Assembly: GCA_033297205.1 (NCBI GenBank)
Contig: MU859215.1
Location: 1 to 64,000 of the forward strand
From: Pseudoneurospora amorphoporcata
Lineage: Eukaryota > Ascomycota > Sordariomycetes > Sordariales > Sordariaceae
Direction: 5' to 3'
Length of the DNA stretch: 64,000 nucleotides
Shown here piece by piece: positions 37,301 through 50,281 of this stretch; the stretch's first letter is position 1, and each line of letters starts with the position of its first letter. The notes beneath the pieces are model-generated. The model did not search any database, had not been told where the DNA came from, and saw nothing but the letters and a program-made list of their open reading frames with translations. A program made the translations under genes and the position numbers.

Positions 37301-40300
37301 GGAGGATATCCCGGAGAGTGCCAACAGGGAACTTTTGTCCTTGCCAATTGTCAAGCCTGAAGACTTGGAGCTTCCCGCTTCTCCTGAGATCCTTGCTCAA
37401 GATGTAGAACTACCTTCTTCGCCTGTCACCTTAGCCCAAGATGTCGAGCTTCCGTCTTCTCCAGTGGTCGAATTGGAAGATAAGCAGCTGCCGGTTGAGC
37501 CTATTGATCTCTCCGAGGTTCAGGAGAAGCAAGGCGAAGAGCAGCATGACAAGCACACTGCTCCTGAAGACGTTGAGCTTCCGGCTTCGCCTGCGACTGA
37601 ATCCGAGCCAGAACCCATTGAGCCTGCCAGACAAAGCTTCGACTCGGACCTCTTCTACGATGCTGTCGAGGGCAAGGGCAAACAAGCCGCAACCGGTGCC
37701 GAGGAACTAACACAACAGGACGATGCTGCAAAGACCAGTCCGGCACAGAAATGGGAGGTGGTCGACAATGATGACCTTGACTCTATTGACGGTGTCGATT
37801 CAGAACCCTCGGAAGACGGCCTACTCACGGAGGCTCCAACAAGTAAGCAAGCAAACCAAGAAAAAGAAGTGGTGGCTGCTGCGATCGAGCGATCGGAAGA
37901 TGATGCCCCCATCATACCTCGAGACCACCCTTCAACTACCACTACTACTACTACTGGCGACGGACATCATGCTGACATTCTCAGCCGCGAAGCAGACAAC
38001 AATGTGGACCTTCGTCGGTCAGCTGGTGGGTCGCCAGTTCCAACTTCCACGTCGATAGCAGCAGCCGCCGCCGCCGCAGCAGGAGCAACAGCACTCGCTG
38101 CGGCCACCGTGAATGAGCTTCTTACAACAACAACTACAACAAAAGACGATAAACTGGAACTGGGAGATGATAGTGTTCAAGTCCACCCCGCCGTCAAGGG
38201 TGCCATCAACAGAGGCCTTGACGAGTACGACTATGCTACTACTGCCCTATCTCCCACCACGGTCGGCCTCGGCCTTATTGAAGATGCCCCCATGGATCTC
38301 TATCCTACGGATGGACCTTCTCCTAAGCTTCTCTCCGCTTCCACCTTTCCTCTAGAGGAAGCTGGGGACGATGGCGGCGATTACTTCAATTACGTCGAGT
38401 TGCCCGAGGGTGCCGTCTTCGAGGAACTCCCTTCCGAAGCTGAAGTGCCTGCTCATGAGCACGCCAGCCACTTTACTCATGACCCACCGTCCGAGCCCGA
38501 AAAGCACGAAGCTAAGAAGGCACGGAAGTCAGTCGACGAAACGCAAGGGCCCGAGACACTCTTCGCTCCACGCAAGCCTATGCCGTACTCCTCCTCGACA
38601 AGGGAGACACCAGTCAAAGAAGCCTCCACCGCTCAAGAAACGCGCCAACCCCCCAAGCAGGCAGAGCCAGTCAGACACAAGCGAATCAGGTCCACCGAGC
38701 CAGCACGTCTCAGCAACGAAGCTCTCGCAGCATCCCTCTCACCACCGACCAAATCATGGTCAACCAGAAATTCATGGCCCGCCGCTTCCACTGGAAAAGC
38801 CAAAGCGCTCGCCGCTTCCTTCCTCGAGTCTTCTTCCGTCAACCGCGGTTCTTCCCCCGTCACACCCCGCTTCCCGCCATCAGCATCCATGCACAAACAG
38901 CAACCACCAGTCTCGGTTCTACTCCAAGAACAATCCCAGCGTCGATCCCGCGAACTAGCAGCCAATTACCTCGAAACGTTTGCCGACGACCGTAAAGTCC
39001 GATCAAAGTCCCGACCTCGCAGCCATCCGTCATCTTTTTTAGGTCGGGCGGCACCGGACGCCGCTAATATTAGGAGGGTGCCGGTGCCGGTTGATTTGGA
39101 TTCGTTGGGGGAGACTGTTGTTCCTGAGAAGCCTGAACCCGAGAAACTCGAGAAAGAAGAAGAGCAGCTGCGGCAACCGGCTAGTCCGCCCTATGTTCCC
39201 AGCTCGGTAAACTCTATGGGGTCGCCGCCGGGTGGACATGGTCAGGGACAATCGCACTCACAAGCTTTGTCACAAGCTTTGGAACTGGCTGTTTCGTATC
39301 TGGATGATGAAGGGGAGGATGTCGGTGCCGTGCCGATGGTTGTTACGCCTGGCGTTGGAATGGAGATTACGCCTAGTCCTGAGAGTTCGCCCGAGTTGCA
39401 GCCTGAGCAGCAGGTCGGTGAGCGTGAGATGGAGCTCAAGACTGAGGTTGTGCAAGAACAAGAACATGAACCTCAGCCTGAGCCTGAGGAGGCAGATGAC
39501 CATGACTCTTCTCCCGTTTGGGGGAGGGGAATGTCTCTGCCTAGTGTTGAAATCCACCGCGCCACGCCCGAGGCTAGGGCTGACCAAGAGGAAGATGTTG
39601 AATCTTTGTTCCAAATTCCTGCGCACGGGCATGGAGTCGAGACTCTGTCGACGGTGATGGAGGAGTCGGAGCCTACCTCTGCTGATGAGGAGGAACAGTT
39701 TACTCCTGTTCCTGCTTTTGTGTCGACTTTTGAAGCACAACAGGAAGCTCATCCTGCCATGGACAAGCCCGAACACTTGGTGGAGCGCTCCTTCAGTCCT
39801 GAACTCCCTGGGGAATCTGCGCAACTGACGGAGTCGGGTGTTGAGATTAACGTTGGTGAGATGCAGCAGCGGTTGCATTCAAGACAAGTTATCCCGCCTT
39901 CGCCCAAGATTGCACCTGAAGAGGTTGAACTTCCATCCTCGCCTGAACTTCCTGCGGAACCCCAACACACTCCGGCTGACATGGACATTGATGGGCTTCA
40001 ACAACTACACTCAAGACAAATCATTCCGCCCAACCTTCAACGTTCGGCTTCACCCTCTTCCCAAATCATGCCCGAAGAGGTTGGACTCCCCGCCTCGCCT
40101 GCTCTGAAGCCAGAGGACGTGGAGCTCCCCGGTTCCCCAGTGGAGGAGATGATCCCCGTTCTTGCCACCGGTTTGGTCGCAGCTGGACTTATGCTTCCTT
40201 CTGAGGCTTCCAAGCTCCACGATCGCTCAGACGAAGAGTATTCTGTACCCGCTTCTCCCGTTGAAGAAAGCAGCAGACATGTGCCTGACAATACCGAGGT

Positions 40301-43300
40301 GGCTCACCGTCCTGGAACGCCAGATGTGTATCCTGAGGAGGTTGAACTCCCTCTCTCCCCTGAGATCAAGCCACAGGATGTTGAGCTGCCTGACTCTCCT
40401 TCTCCGAATATTTTGGCGGAGGATGTTGAGTTGCCTGCTTCGCCTCAAATTGTTCCTGAGGAGGTTGAGCTTCCTTCTTCGCCTGTCAACGAAATTGAAG
40501 ATGTGGAGCTCGAGTTTGATTCTGACTCTGACGAAGAGGCGGAGGAAGACCACACGCCAACCGTTGAAGCTCGTGTCCCAAGCCCCGAGGAGACCGAAGT
40601 ACCTTTACCTTCTGCCGTTGAACCCAAGGATATTGAGCTTCCGTCTTCTCCTGTCGAATCTGAGGATATGGAACTCACCTCTGACTCTGAATCTGAGCCG
40701 GAGGAGGAAGACACGACGTCAGCTGTTCAAGGTCATATTCAACACGCAGAGGAGGTCAAGCTACCGTCATCTCGTGCAATGGTACCCGAGGACGTTGAGC
40801 TCCCAGGTTCCCCCATGGTAGAGCCCAAAGACATGGAACTCGCCTATACATCCGAGCCTGAACATGAACTTCACCCCGAAGGCGGACAAGAAACATGCAC
40901 TCACTTTGTGCTCGACTCGGAAGCTGAAGACGGAGAAGAAGAAGAAGACGACTATGACCCCCTAGCCGACCTCCTCCCGTCGCCCGAGGTCAGTCCTCAA
41001 CAAAACCGTGAGCGTTATCAGCGGGAACTTGCCCATCCTCATCCACTCATGATGCATCCCGTGGAGTACTCGGCGCCTTACCAACACAACAAGTATGACG
41101 AACCAGAGGAGGTTTATACTCCTGTTCATGTCGAACCGGTTGAGTTTTGGCATTCGCCCGAGTTGAGGTATCATTATTCGCCTGAACTGAGACCAGCCGA
41201 AGGGGAATTTGCGTCTTTCCCCGAGGTTGATCCAGAGGATGTGCATCTGCCACCTTCTCCTGCGGAGGAGGAGGAGGAGGAGGAGCTGCCGCGTGTTGAA
41301 GTTGCTGTTGAGTCACGGGCAGCCTCAAGAGAATTATCTCACGAGCAAGCCGAAGAGTGGGAGAGCGATAGCGAAAATGACGATGAGGATTTTGAGCATG
41401 AAGTGCATCAAGCCGAAAGTGTGGCAATCGTGGCCCGCGCCGGCACCGTTGCTGTGCTTGGCGGCGCTGCTGCGGTTGTGGCGAATAGTCTGAAGCAGGA
41501 AGAAGTCACAGACGGTCGCAAGGTGGAACAGCTGGTGGAGACTGACGAAAAGGATGAAGAAAGTGACGGTGATGAAAAGAAGGATAGAAGGGAGGAGGAG
41601 GATGACCAAGTCCAACCTGCCGCGGCTGCGCGAGGTGATGACAAGCGAGAAGACAGCGAGGATGAGGGGCAGGGCGAGAGAGAAGAAGGGTGTGAGGGTG
41701 ACCATGAAGAGGATGTCGAGGATGAAGCTAAGGGCAATCCCAAGGCTGTGCCTAAGGGTGGCGACAGACAAGGTACGGAGGATGACGTTCAATCGGTTTC
41801 AATCATGAACGATACGGACACGAAGAGTCTGGCAAGCAAGCCTTCGTTTGAGGTCGAACCTGGTCTCGACCGCCAAGATTCCGAGACCATGCCCAAGGCA
41901 ATCAGGGCGATGGCGTGGGCAATTCAAAGCAAGCGTCGGGAAGAGTCCCACTCGCCTCCTCGGGTCGTGCAACGCACGTTCTCTTTCCCTGACGACATTG
42001 CGGACGAGGAAGCATACACGATGATTGAAGGTGGTGGTGAAGGTCGGCACGCAGGCAGTCACGCGACATGGGATCAACAAAACCCCAGCGCGCCCATGTC
42101 CACCATTTCAGACTACGCGCACTCGTACAACAGCCTCCCGACGTTGGGGGAGGAAGATTTGGCAACGGATGACGACAGAAACAAGAGCGACAAGGGCGGC
42201 GATTCACCCATCAACAAAGCCGCCAATATCACGGGGCTATTCAGATACGGGACTCCCATCATGGATCCCAACCGCGATAGTGGTTTTAGCTTGTCGGCCA
42301 GAGGCTCGCCGCAGATGTCCCGGTACGCAGTCTTCAACGAGCAGTATCATCAGCAGCAGCTTGAACGACAAGCCCAGATCAAGGAGGAGGATCTGCGGGA
42401 GAGAGGGGTTGATGTGCGGGATTTTTCCAATAGCCCGTCTGCCGGCAGTGATGGGACTGGAACTGGGAAGGTCCAGGAACCAGTACCTGAAAGTCGTGCA
42501 ATCGTCAAGGAGCAGCAACACAGCAGCGAGGAGACAAAGGGGGAAACACGACAAGACAAAGCTGCTGAGCCGCACATTCCCAAAACGTTGCCAGGACTTG
42601 GAGTCGCCGCCATGAGGCCAACAGGCGCCTTCCGCAGCGTTGCCGAAATCAGCCAGCAGTTGCAATCATCTCTTTCAGGAGGAAGCCAATCACCAACATG
42701 GGTTGGCCGGCCAATCCCATCCAACACTGGTGTTGCACGACTGCAGCGGTCTCCCGAGCCGCTCAACAACTTGAACAAATTGCGGCCTGACAGTCCAGGC
42801 AGCACCAGCAGCATAGTCAGCAGCCCGTCTCACTCCCTCTCCTTTGGCAGCCAACAGGATCCCGCCGCCAAGTCATTCCTTGGGACACTTGCAGAAGAGG
42901 GAGAACAGGGAGAGCCCCAAGGTGAGGGAGAGGCGGAGACTGCTACAGTGAGCCCTCCACCAAGTTCCAGAAGCCTAAAGGCGGCCAGCCCAACAACTCC
43001 CTCGCGTGGTGGTCAACACAGCGACACCATTCCCACCACCATCGCCCGATCGGGATCGTCGCCGACGGCAGCATCCCCCCACCAAAACCAGGCCCCAGCC
43101 ACCCCTAGTCCTCCCCGGCCCAACACTAGCAGGGCCACCAGCGCTAACAGCAGCGTCCTTGCTGGGGCTGCCCTGGCATTGGGCACTACCACCACCTCCA
43201 GCCCTGTCGCTGGTGACGACAACAACAAAAACAATCTTGACAAAGACAAGAGCAAAGACAAGCACAAGCCAGCTGTGGTGACAACGCCCCGGGCTCTTTC

Positions 43301-44959
43301 TGTCGCACTATCTGCCACGCCCGTCGCCAATGAAGGCCGCACCCGATCTAAGGGGTCAATGGATGTGCCCGATGTTTATGTAAGTGTTTGTCTTTTTTTA
43401 TCACAAAAAAGCACGCTGACACAATTGGTTCCAAACAGGATGGCTTAGGCGAAGGTCGCCTGGGCTCCCCGCGATCGCCCGCCCGCCCGCCCAGCTTGCG
43501 CAAACGACAAAGTGTCCAGCTTAACGATCTGGAAACCAGACTTGCCCAGTTGATGGCCGAGAATGCCGCGCTGCAAAAAGCAAAGAATGACGCCGAAGCC
43601 GAACTCTCGCAGCGCAATGCCGACCTGAGCAGCATCCTTGCCGACAAAAACCTCGAGATCGAGAACCTCCAGCGCGAAATAAGAGACACACAAGAAACAT
43701 GCGACCGGCTCCAGGAAACATACGAGGGCCTGAAGAGCTCGACCGCCGCCATCGCTGTCAAGCACAGCGAGAAGGTGCGCGAACTCGACGAGCAAGTCAG
43801 GAAAGCCGCCGACGAACTGGCCGCCGCTCAGGGCGGACACGAACAATATACCAAGGCCATTGCCGAGAAGGACGCCCAGATCGCCCATCTCCGCGCCCAA
43901 CTGGACGCCCAAACCGCACAGATCAACGACCTGCGGGAGCAAATCGAGAAGAAGCAACAACAAGAGACTGCCCGGTCACCGGAACCCTCCGGAGCCGATG
44001 ACTTCCTCGACCTGCACGACGTCGACTACTTCGACCAGCGCCTGTCGCAGCTCTGCGCCCACGTCCAGCAATGGGTCCTCCGCTTCTCCAAGTTCAGCGA
44101 CATGCGCCACTGCCGCTTGACCTCGGAGATCAACGACGAGAAGCTCATCGACCGCCTCGACAACGCCGTCCTCGACGGCTCCGACGTGGACGTCTACCTG
44201 GCCGACCGCGTCCGTCGCCGTGACGTGTTCATGTCCATGGTCATGACCATGATCTACGAGTTTGTCTTTACCCGTTTTCTGTTTGGCATGGACCGCGACC
44301 AGCGCCAACGACTCAAGTACCTCGAGAAACAACTATCAGAAACCGGCCCCGTACACGCAGTCCGCCAATGGCGCGCCGTCACTTTGACCCTGCTCAGCCA
44401 GAGAAGAAATTACAAGAGCCAACGAGACCGCGACACGGAAGCAGTCGTCCAAGCCATCCTCGACGCTTTGGACAAGATCCTGCCCCCGCCGTCAGACAAG
44501 GAAACAGTCATACTGGAACAACTGCGTCGCGTCGTCAGGGAGGCCGTCGCCCTTTCCATTCAGATGCGTTGCCAAAGAGCAGAGTATATCATGCTCCCGC
44601 CCTTGCAGCCGGAATATGACGAGAGCGGGGACTTGATTGAGACGGTGTCGTTTAATGCTGCGCTGATGAATGAACGGAGCGGGGATGCCGAGGTGCCGGA
44701 GCCAGAAGAGCTGGAGAGAATGAGAGCTACGGTGAGAGTGGTGCTGTTCCCGCTGGTCATCAGGAAGGGGGATGACTGGGGACGCGGGGATGACGAGGTG
44801 GTTGTTTGTCCGGCGCAGGTGCTGGTGCAGAGGCCTAGGAAACAGAGAAGGGGAAGGGTGGTTAGCGGGGGGAAGCAAGTGGCCCGGGAGCCGGTGCAAA
44901 GGGAGCCGGTGCCGCCGCAGGGGATGAGGGGGGATGTGACGATGGGGAGTCAGGTTTAG
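31390..44959 (+). CDS. lah-2: Leashin LAH-2, septal pore/apex-associated repeat protein
   Basis: Proposed structure: join(31390..31926,32010..43379,43439..44959), about 4,475 aa. The start has a strong context (AAGATGG) and is the first ATG of its frame for nearly 3 kb. Known role: Neurospora LAH-2 localises to the hyphal apex and septal pore rim; in most Pezizomycotina LAH-1 and LAH-2 are one polypeptide that holds Woronin bodies at the pore, often annotated as an involucrin-repeat protein. Seen here: dozens of P-E-x-V-E-L-P-x-S-P repeats; about 13 HSRQIIPPNLQRSASP-like repeats; Ala-rich hydrophobic patches; three A-x-(S/N)-(F/Y)-L-(E/D) motifs near 38803-39320; an acidic segment around 41260-41780; and a last exon with a long coiled coil (about 3995-4145) followed by a conserved folded region beginning DFLDLHDVDYFDQRL (about 4157), probably the septal-pore targeting part. 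Introns are phase 0 with GTAAG donors. Confidence 0.8.
31396..37600 (+). repeat. PEEVELPASP / HSRQIIPPNLQRSASP repeat region of LAH-2
   Basis: Repeats of (A/T)PEEVELPASP spaced roughly every 15-60 residues fill this stretch and return at about 39900-40860. From about 34600 they alternate with L/MQHLHSRQIIPPxLQRSASP. A variant, LPLYVQRADSTWGE, occurs near 35227 and 36601, with a close relative near 35650; these are almost identical over 14 residues. Unit size is well below the length that triggers RIP in Neurospora. Confidence 0.9.
31927..32009 (+). other. lah-2 intron 1
   Basis: 83 nt, GTAAGA donor, GCTAATTCTAAT branch region, CCTGCAG acceptor, phase 0. It removes an in-frame stop at 31993-31995. 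Confidence 0.85.
43380..43438 (+). other. lah-2 intron 2
   Basis: 59 nt, GTAAGT donor, GCTGAC branch, CCAAACAG acceptor, phase 0. It links the repeat region to the coiled-coil C-terminal exon. Confidence 0.9.
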
Positions 44960-45231
44960 GAGTCATGATGACTTGGGAGATGGAAGTTGGATTGAAGCAC
45001 TGATGGAAGGAAAAGGTGACGAACGAGATGACTTGGTACTAATTTCTTGTCGTGTCGTCGTTGTTTGTCTACTAGTCTGTTTAGTACTTGATCTGTCCTT
45101 TATTTGGCTTTTTTTGGCTTCAGTTAGTTAGTTTAGTTGGGAGTTGGCGGGCGTATTCTAAATCTGGTTTTTGCTTTGCTGTTACTTGAGTCTGTCTATG
45201 AAATGATATCAGGTTATCAAAGTAAATGAAT

Positions 45232-45237
45232 AATAAA
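45232..45237 (+). terminator. Candidate lah-2 poly(A) signal
   Basis: AATAAA about 270 nt after the lah-2 stop codon, in a T-rich stretch. Fungal 3' ends often lack a strict signal, so this is a plausible site only. Confidence 0.4.
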
Positions 45238-45643
45238 TTGCTTGCTTTGTCTTTGGACATCGCCATTTCCGTCGTTGTCGTTCCTAAATACATAGAGCTA
45301 AGGTAGAGACTCGGAGCGTTTTTTATGATGACGATCCCCTCGCCCTTCCGTTCGATGCCCACCTACCATGTATATAACCCTCCCTACACGTAACTCCATA
45401 CATACATACATAACCCTACCTACACAGCCTACATAACCCTCATGCAAAGCACATTCAGTCCCCTCCCCTCGCCTCCCCTCCCGTTTTTCCTTCACCATTC
45501 ACAAATTCACTTACTCCTCTCATATAATAACAAACAAACCATCCATCTCTGACAATGGTGAGCTGGTGGTGGGTGGGTTGAGGCCGGGGGCTTCAGCAGT
45601 TGACATTTACAACAGCTTTGTGAATAAGGTTACCTCTACCTAC

Positions 45644-45675
<32 letters not shown>

Positions 45676-46599
45676 CCTTTTCTGAGCTCTTTTTTGACTC
45701 GTCGTCGGCATTCATTTTCTGCCTGTGGCGTGAAGCAACTTTGATGGTTGGCGGAACAGCCAGCCAGCCAGCCAGCCAGCCCTTTTTGTTTCGGGACGGA
45801 CTTCCAAGGTACCTACCTAGTAAGTAAGGTATCCAACTGGGTGGGATGGGGAGGTGGGGAGGTTGGTTGATTTCCCATCATCATCATCATCTCTTTGGCC
45901 AACATCATGTACCTAGATAAGGTATCAATGATCATCCGCCTTTTGTTTCGAACTTAACGAATTTTTTTTTTAATTTTTTTTTTATTTTTTTTTGTCCGAG
46001 GTTGTATTGTATTGTAGACTACCTACCTTAGCTACCTACTCGTCAGGAACCCGAACTAAGCAATCGGCAATCCCCGGACCCGACCTGAGTCGATGTCGAT
46101 GTGAAAAAGTTCGGTTGAGGAAGGAACATTGAAGGTAACCTGGGGCTGGGGGCCGGCCGGGGCCTTTGTGGGGGCTGATAGAGGTAAGCAAGGGCAGTAA
46201 GTAATGTAGGTTGATCGGGTTTATTCTAATTTCTGCGCTTCCAGCTTGAGAATGAAGGGGAAGAAGAAGTCCAGGACGTACTGCGGCTACCTATCAGATG
46301 AAGCCGGGCGGGTAACAGACTCAAAGCGAAGGGAAAAGTCAGAGAGCTAGGTTTCGTGTGGGGAAAGTGACGCCTCCGGCCGGGGCCGTTTCGTTCGGGA
46401 TTTTCTCTGTGTTTATTTATGTCCGGAGCAGAGGGAGGGAGACGGGACTGGACTGGACTGGACGTTGTTTAGGTATTTGACTTTCCACAGCTCGGGATTT
46501 GGTGTTATCTAGGTATCGTCAACGCAGAAGGTGGGTGGGCATCAATGGACGAAGTTATGGTTCTCGCTTTGCTTGAGGTTGGGTTTTCTCTAGCGGTGG

Positions 46600-46600
<1 letters not shown>

Positions 46601-46636
<36 letters not shown>

Positions 46637-46753
46637 GGGGGCGGGGTTTTTTTTTGGGTGTGGTTTTTTTGATGATTGTTTTTGGCCAAAATTTTTATTA
46701 AACCAAAAACCATAAAATTTTCAAATGGTGTTTTTTTTTTTTTTTTTGGGGGG

Positions 46754-46790
<37 letters not shown>
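46601..46790. repeat. Long homopolymer block (T and G runs)
   Basis: About 35 T at 46601-46635, followed by G runs, mixed A/T sequence and further T runs up to about 32 long at the end. Such stacked homopolymers may be genuine low-complexity DNA or an assembly-quality problem. Confidence 0.8.
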
Positions 46791-49700
46791 CCGTCACTCT
46801 CTTCTTTTCTTCCGTTGCTTTTCTCTCTCCTTGTCCTTGTGCTGCCATAAGTCAACATCCATCACCGTGTACTAATAATTACCTACCTCCCACACGTACA
46901 AGGACCTCACAATAGGTAGCCGAATCTCCTAGATCGCCAGTCTTTAGGTAGCTATCTCAACGGCAGTTGCCCAACATGGGCTCCCCTGACACTAAGCGAT
47001 GATTCCCCGCCCTTTCCACCGGCGCGCTTGCGTCGAGCTCGAGCTTTGAGAGCTAGGATTAACTCACTCACTAACTCAAAACATCTGCTGGGGATGGTGT
47101 TGTGGTATCACAGAGACCATCGCCGTTACACAGCAGATGCATCAAGTTGGTCGCCACGATGCTTCCGTGCCTGCTCGGGCCCCGACCATACCAAAGGGCA
47201 AGGGATAAGGTAAAGCGGAATGGGGAAGGGGGAACAATGGTTCTTTTTTGGTTTAGGTTCCATTGGTTGAGTTTCCGCATGGGCTGGCTAGGTAACTTAG
47301 CTTACCTAGCTGGCTAGCAGGGTGTTCCTGCCTCAGGAGCTGTTTTCTTGGATGAGAACTGACGGGAGAAAGAGAACAGGCAAGGGTTGAGAGGAAAGAG
47401 TGACTGATATGACGGGAACCTGCTTTAGCACCAGAACCCCATGTCCCCAGTACCCTCTGAACAGTGATTCTGGCAACCTACTTACCTACCCATGAGTTCA
47501 GGACTTTGAAACTGGACCAGCCCATGTTCTCACGCTTTTCATACCCTTAGGAAAACACGGAACACGTTACTAATCAATGTCAGGTTCGGGATAATGTTTG
47601 TTGCCAGTCCTGGCCGGGTCAACTGATGCCCTTCGGGATACTCAGGGAATATTTAATGCGGGTTGATGTCCTACGGCTGCTGCCGTCTTCATCATTGTTT
47701 GGTTAATTGGCGTTGCTACCTTGAGGCTCACTCCTTCTCAGAGTGGGAGATTAGCTGCGTGGGTACCTAGGTATGTGAGCTTCACCACAACAAAGAAGGT
47801 GCGCTTATGGAGGAAACTTCAACAGTCACACACACGGTTGGTGACGTGACGAGCTTGGCCTGGCCTGGGCCCGGCCGCTGGGACACTCTCAAGGTCACTC
47901 AACGGCGATGAAGCGTACGACGGAGAGAGAAGCAAAAGAAAAACATCCGGAGGGTAGCAGTCCTACTAGGTTGCTCATCTCTTTTCTATTCTTAACCATG
48001 CGGAACAACATCAACAGCAGATGTGAGCATAAAAACGACAAGCCACATCAACACGCTGCCTAGGTTTCATGAACCGAACCGAAACAGACACAGACACCCA
48101 GAGACCCAGAGACAGGATGGCACAGACAGACGAGACAGAAGACACAGATAGATGGGAACGGGCAGCGATGGATGACCTGCAGCGACGATTCAATACTTGG
48201 CTAGCTGCAACCGTCCAGTCACACAAAGACGAACAAGAACGTCCGATAGGCTTCCTCCTCCATGGAGTCTCCCGATCGTGCTTCTGTGCTCAACTGTCCG
48301 CCAGCCCGCCAGCCCATGCTCTCGCGCACAAACGCCGAACACAGGTCCGTCCATGGCCAGACGCCACAGTTTCTGTCCGCCGGCCCAGGTCCTAGTTCGT
48401 TAGGTTATCATGAATCTCTCCTCTTCACCCCGCGTCTTCGAACTCGAGACACGGTCAGCAAGTAAAGGCAAAGCAGCAAAGAAAGTGGCGTTCGCAGCAT
48501 GGTTCAGTCTTGAGCCAGATGGGAAGGGGAAGGAATACACTCACTCCAACTAGAGGATCTTTTGACGAGATATCCTCATTGCTACGGTTGGTTGGTTGCT
48601 TGGTGGTGGCGGCGGTGGTGGTGATCCGAAACGACACATGGGCCCAACCTGCTGAGGAGGGAGGGATCTGTGACTGACATGGACTGACTGAACACCAAAA
48701 AGCCTGTGTGTGTGGCTGTCACGTCCCGCCCCTCCCCCGGTCCCGGTCCCGGGAACCCTTGAGACGAGAGATAAACTCGCCGGGGCTTGACCATCTAAAT
48801 CGGATGGCGTCCCTTTGATCGAGGTCACTTGCACCGAAATGAACGAACGAAGAAGCATGCAACAGCAGATGGCGATATCACCACCCACGACACCCCGACT
48901 CCTGCAGAAAGATGGAGAGTACTTGGGCACACTCCTCCACTCTCTTTGTGAAACGTGAGAATCAACGTTCCGGTGCTTGCCTGCAGCTTTCTATGTACTG
49001 CCCCTAGATCTCTCTCTGTCCCCAGGCTTTTCAACAAGTTGCTGTACTGTCCCGTCCGGTCGGGCGGGCGGGAGCGTGAAAAGCGCTATTGCGTCTGCAG
49101 CTCACATCACCCATTATCCCATGCGTTCCATGATCAAGGTATCTGGCCGGAGCAGGGACATAGACTCGCTTCTTCAGAAATGGGACCACCGAGTTCGTCT
49201 GTAGACCCGAAAGAGGCATGTGAGTATTGCTATGGAAAATCGAACAGGCACTTCCCCGGTTCCTCGTGTAGATCCATTTCGGTGATGAAGGACCATTACC
49301 ACCCAACGGTCAACAGTCACTGTTGGGGTGAGGCAGACACGCCGAAATTATCACCGACTAGAATACGCGAGTATCATCGTATGTAAGGGGGAAAGGGGAA
49401 GGAAATGAGGTACTTTGAGCTCACTTAGCCAAGAGGGCAATTCGGTAAAGGCTGGCTGGTTGAAAGGGAGCTTCGGATCCTTCCTGGTAGCTTGCTCCCC
49501 GAGATCCCCTTGATCAACTCGCTCTCGCTCCTGCATGTGGTTGCATGTCTGGCCTGTCTGACCGACCCATCTGTCCTGTCTGTGCTCCTCTCTTTCTTTC
49601 TTGTTCTCCCATTAATACGATCCGAGACTCTGTTGACTTGATAACCAGCCGCAGCTACCCTTCCCTTCATACCTGCCTCTCCCTCTTTACCTTACACCAA

Positions 49701-50245
49701 CGTACCCTACCTAGGTACCCTTATCGAACTCACGCATCAGGTATCAGCAGTTACCGGGATCTAACAATCTGGGGATCAAGCAGCAACCGACCCGGTACGT
49801 CCAAACTTAGTTTAGGTCCAAACCCTGAATGCATGTAGGTCGGCTGGCGTTCCGGGTGCCGGCCCCAGAAAAGAAAGGAAGAAAAGAGGAACAGTCCACC
49901 TAATAGCCTTTGTTCCCTTGTGCGTGCTGCTAAAAGGAGGAACGGGAATCTCCACAACTTTCCCATCAGCTCGGGGTCGGTGATCAGGGTTTTATCATCT
50001 CGCGTGCTCCATGACGCCAGCCCCCCTCCAAAAACGCAACCAGACAGTCCAAGCCTGGGAAAAGAGACAAGTGAGTGAGTGTGTGTGGCAACAATAAGAA
50101 AGCAGTATCACCTTGCACAACGTGTGTCCGGTGCCCCCCTCCTCCCCCTCCCTCCCCCTCTGCTGCTCTGCTCTGCTCCCCTCACACCCAAGTTCCAGTT
50201 CCAGCTTTAACCCTCCGGTACGGTACTCTTCCGGACACAGACACA

Positions 50246-50281
<36 letters not shown>

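Noticed and set aside
39030..39045. TTTTTTAG as an acceptor inside lah-2 exon 2
   Set aside because: No convincing donor or CTAAC branch upstream; the reading is continuous without an intron.
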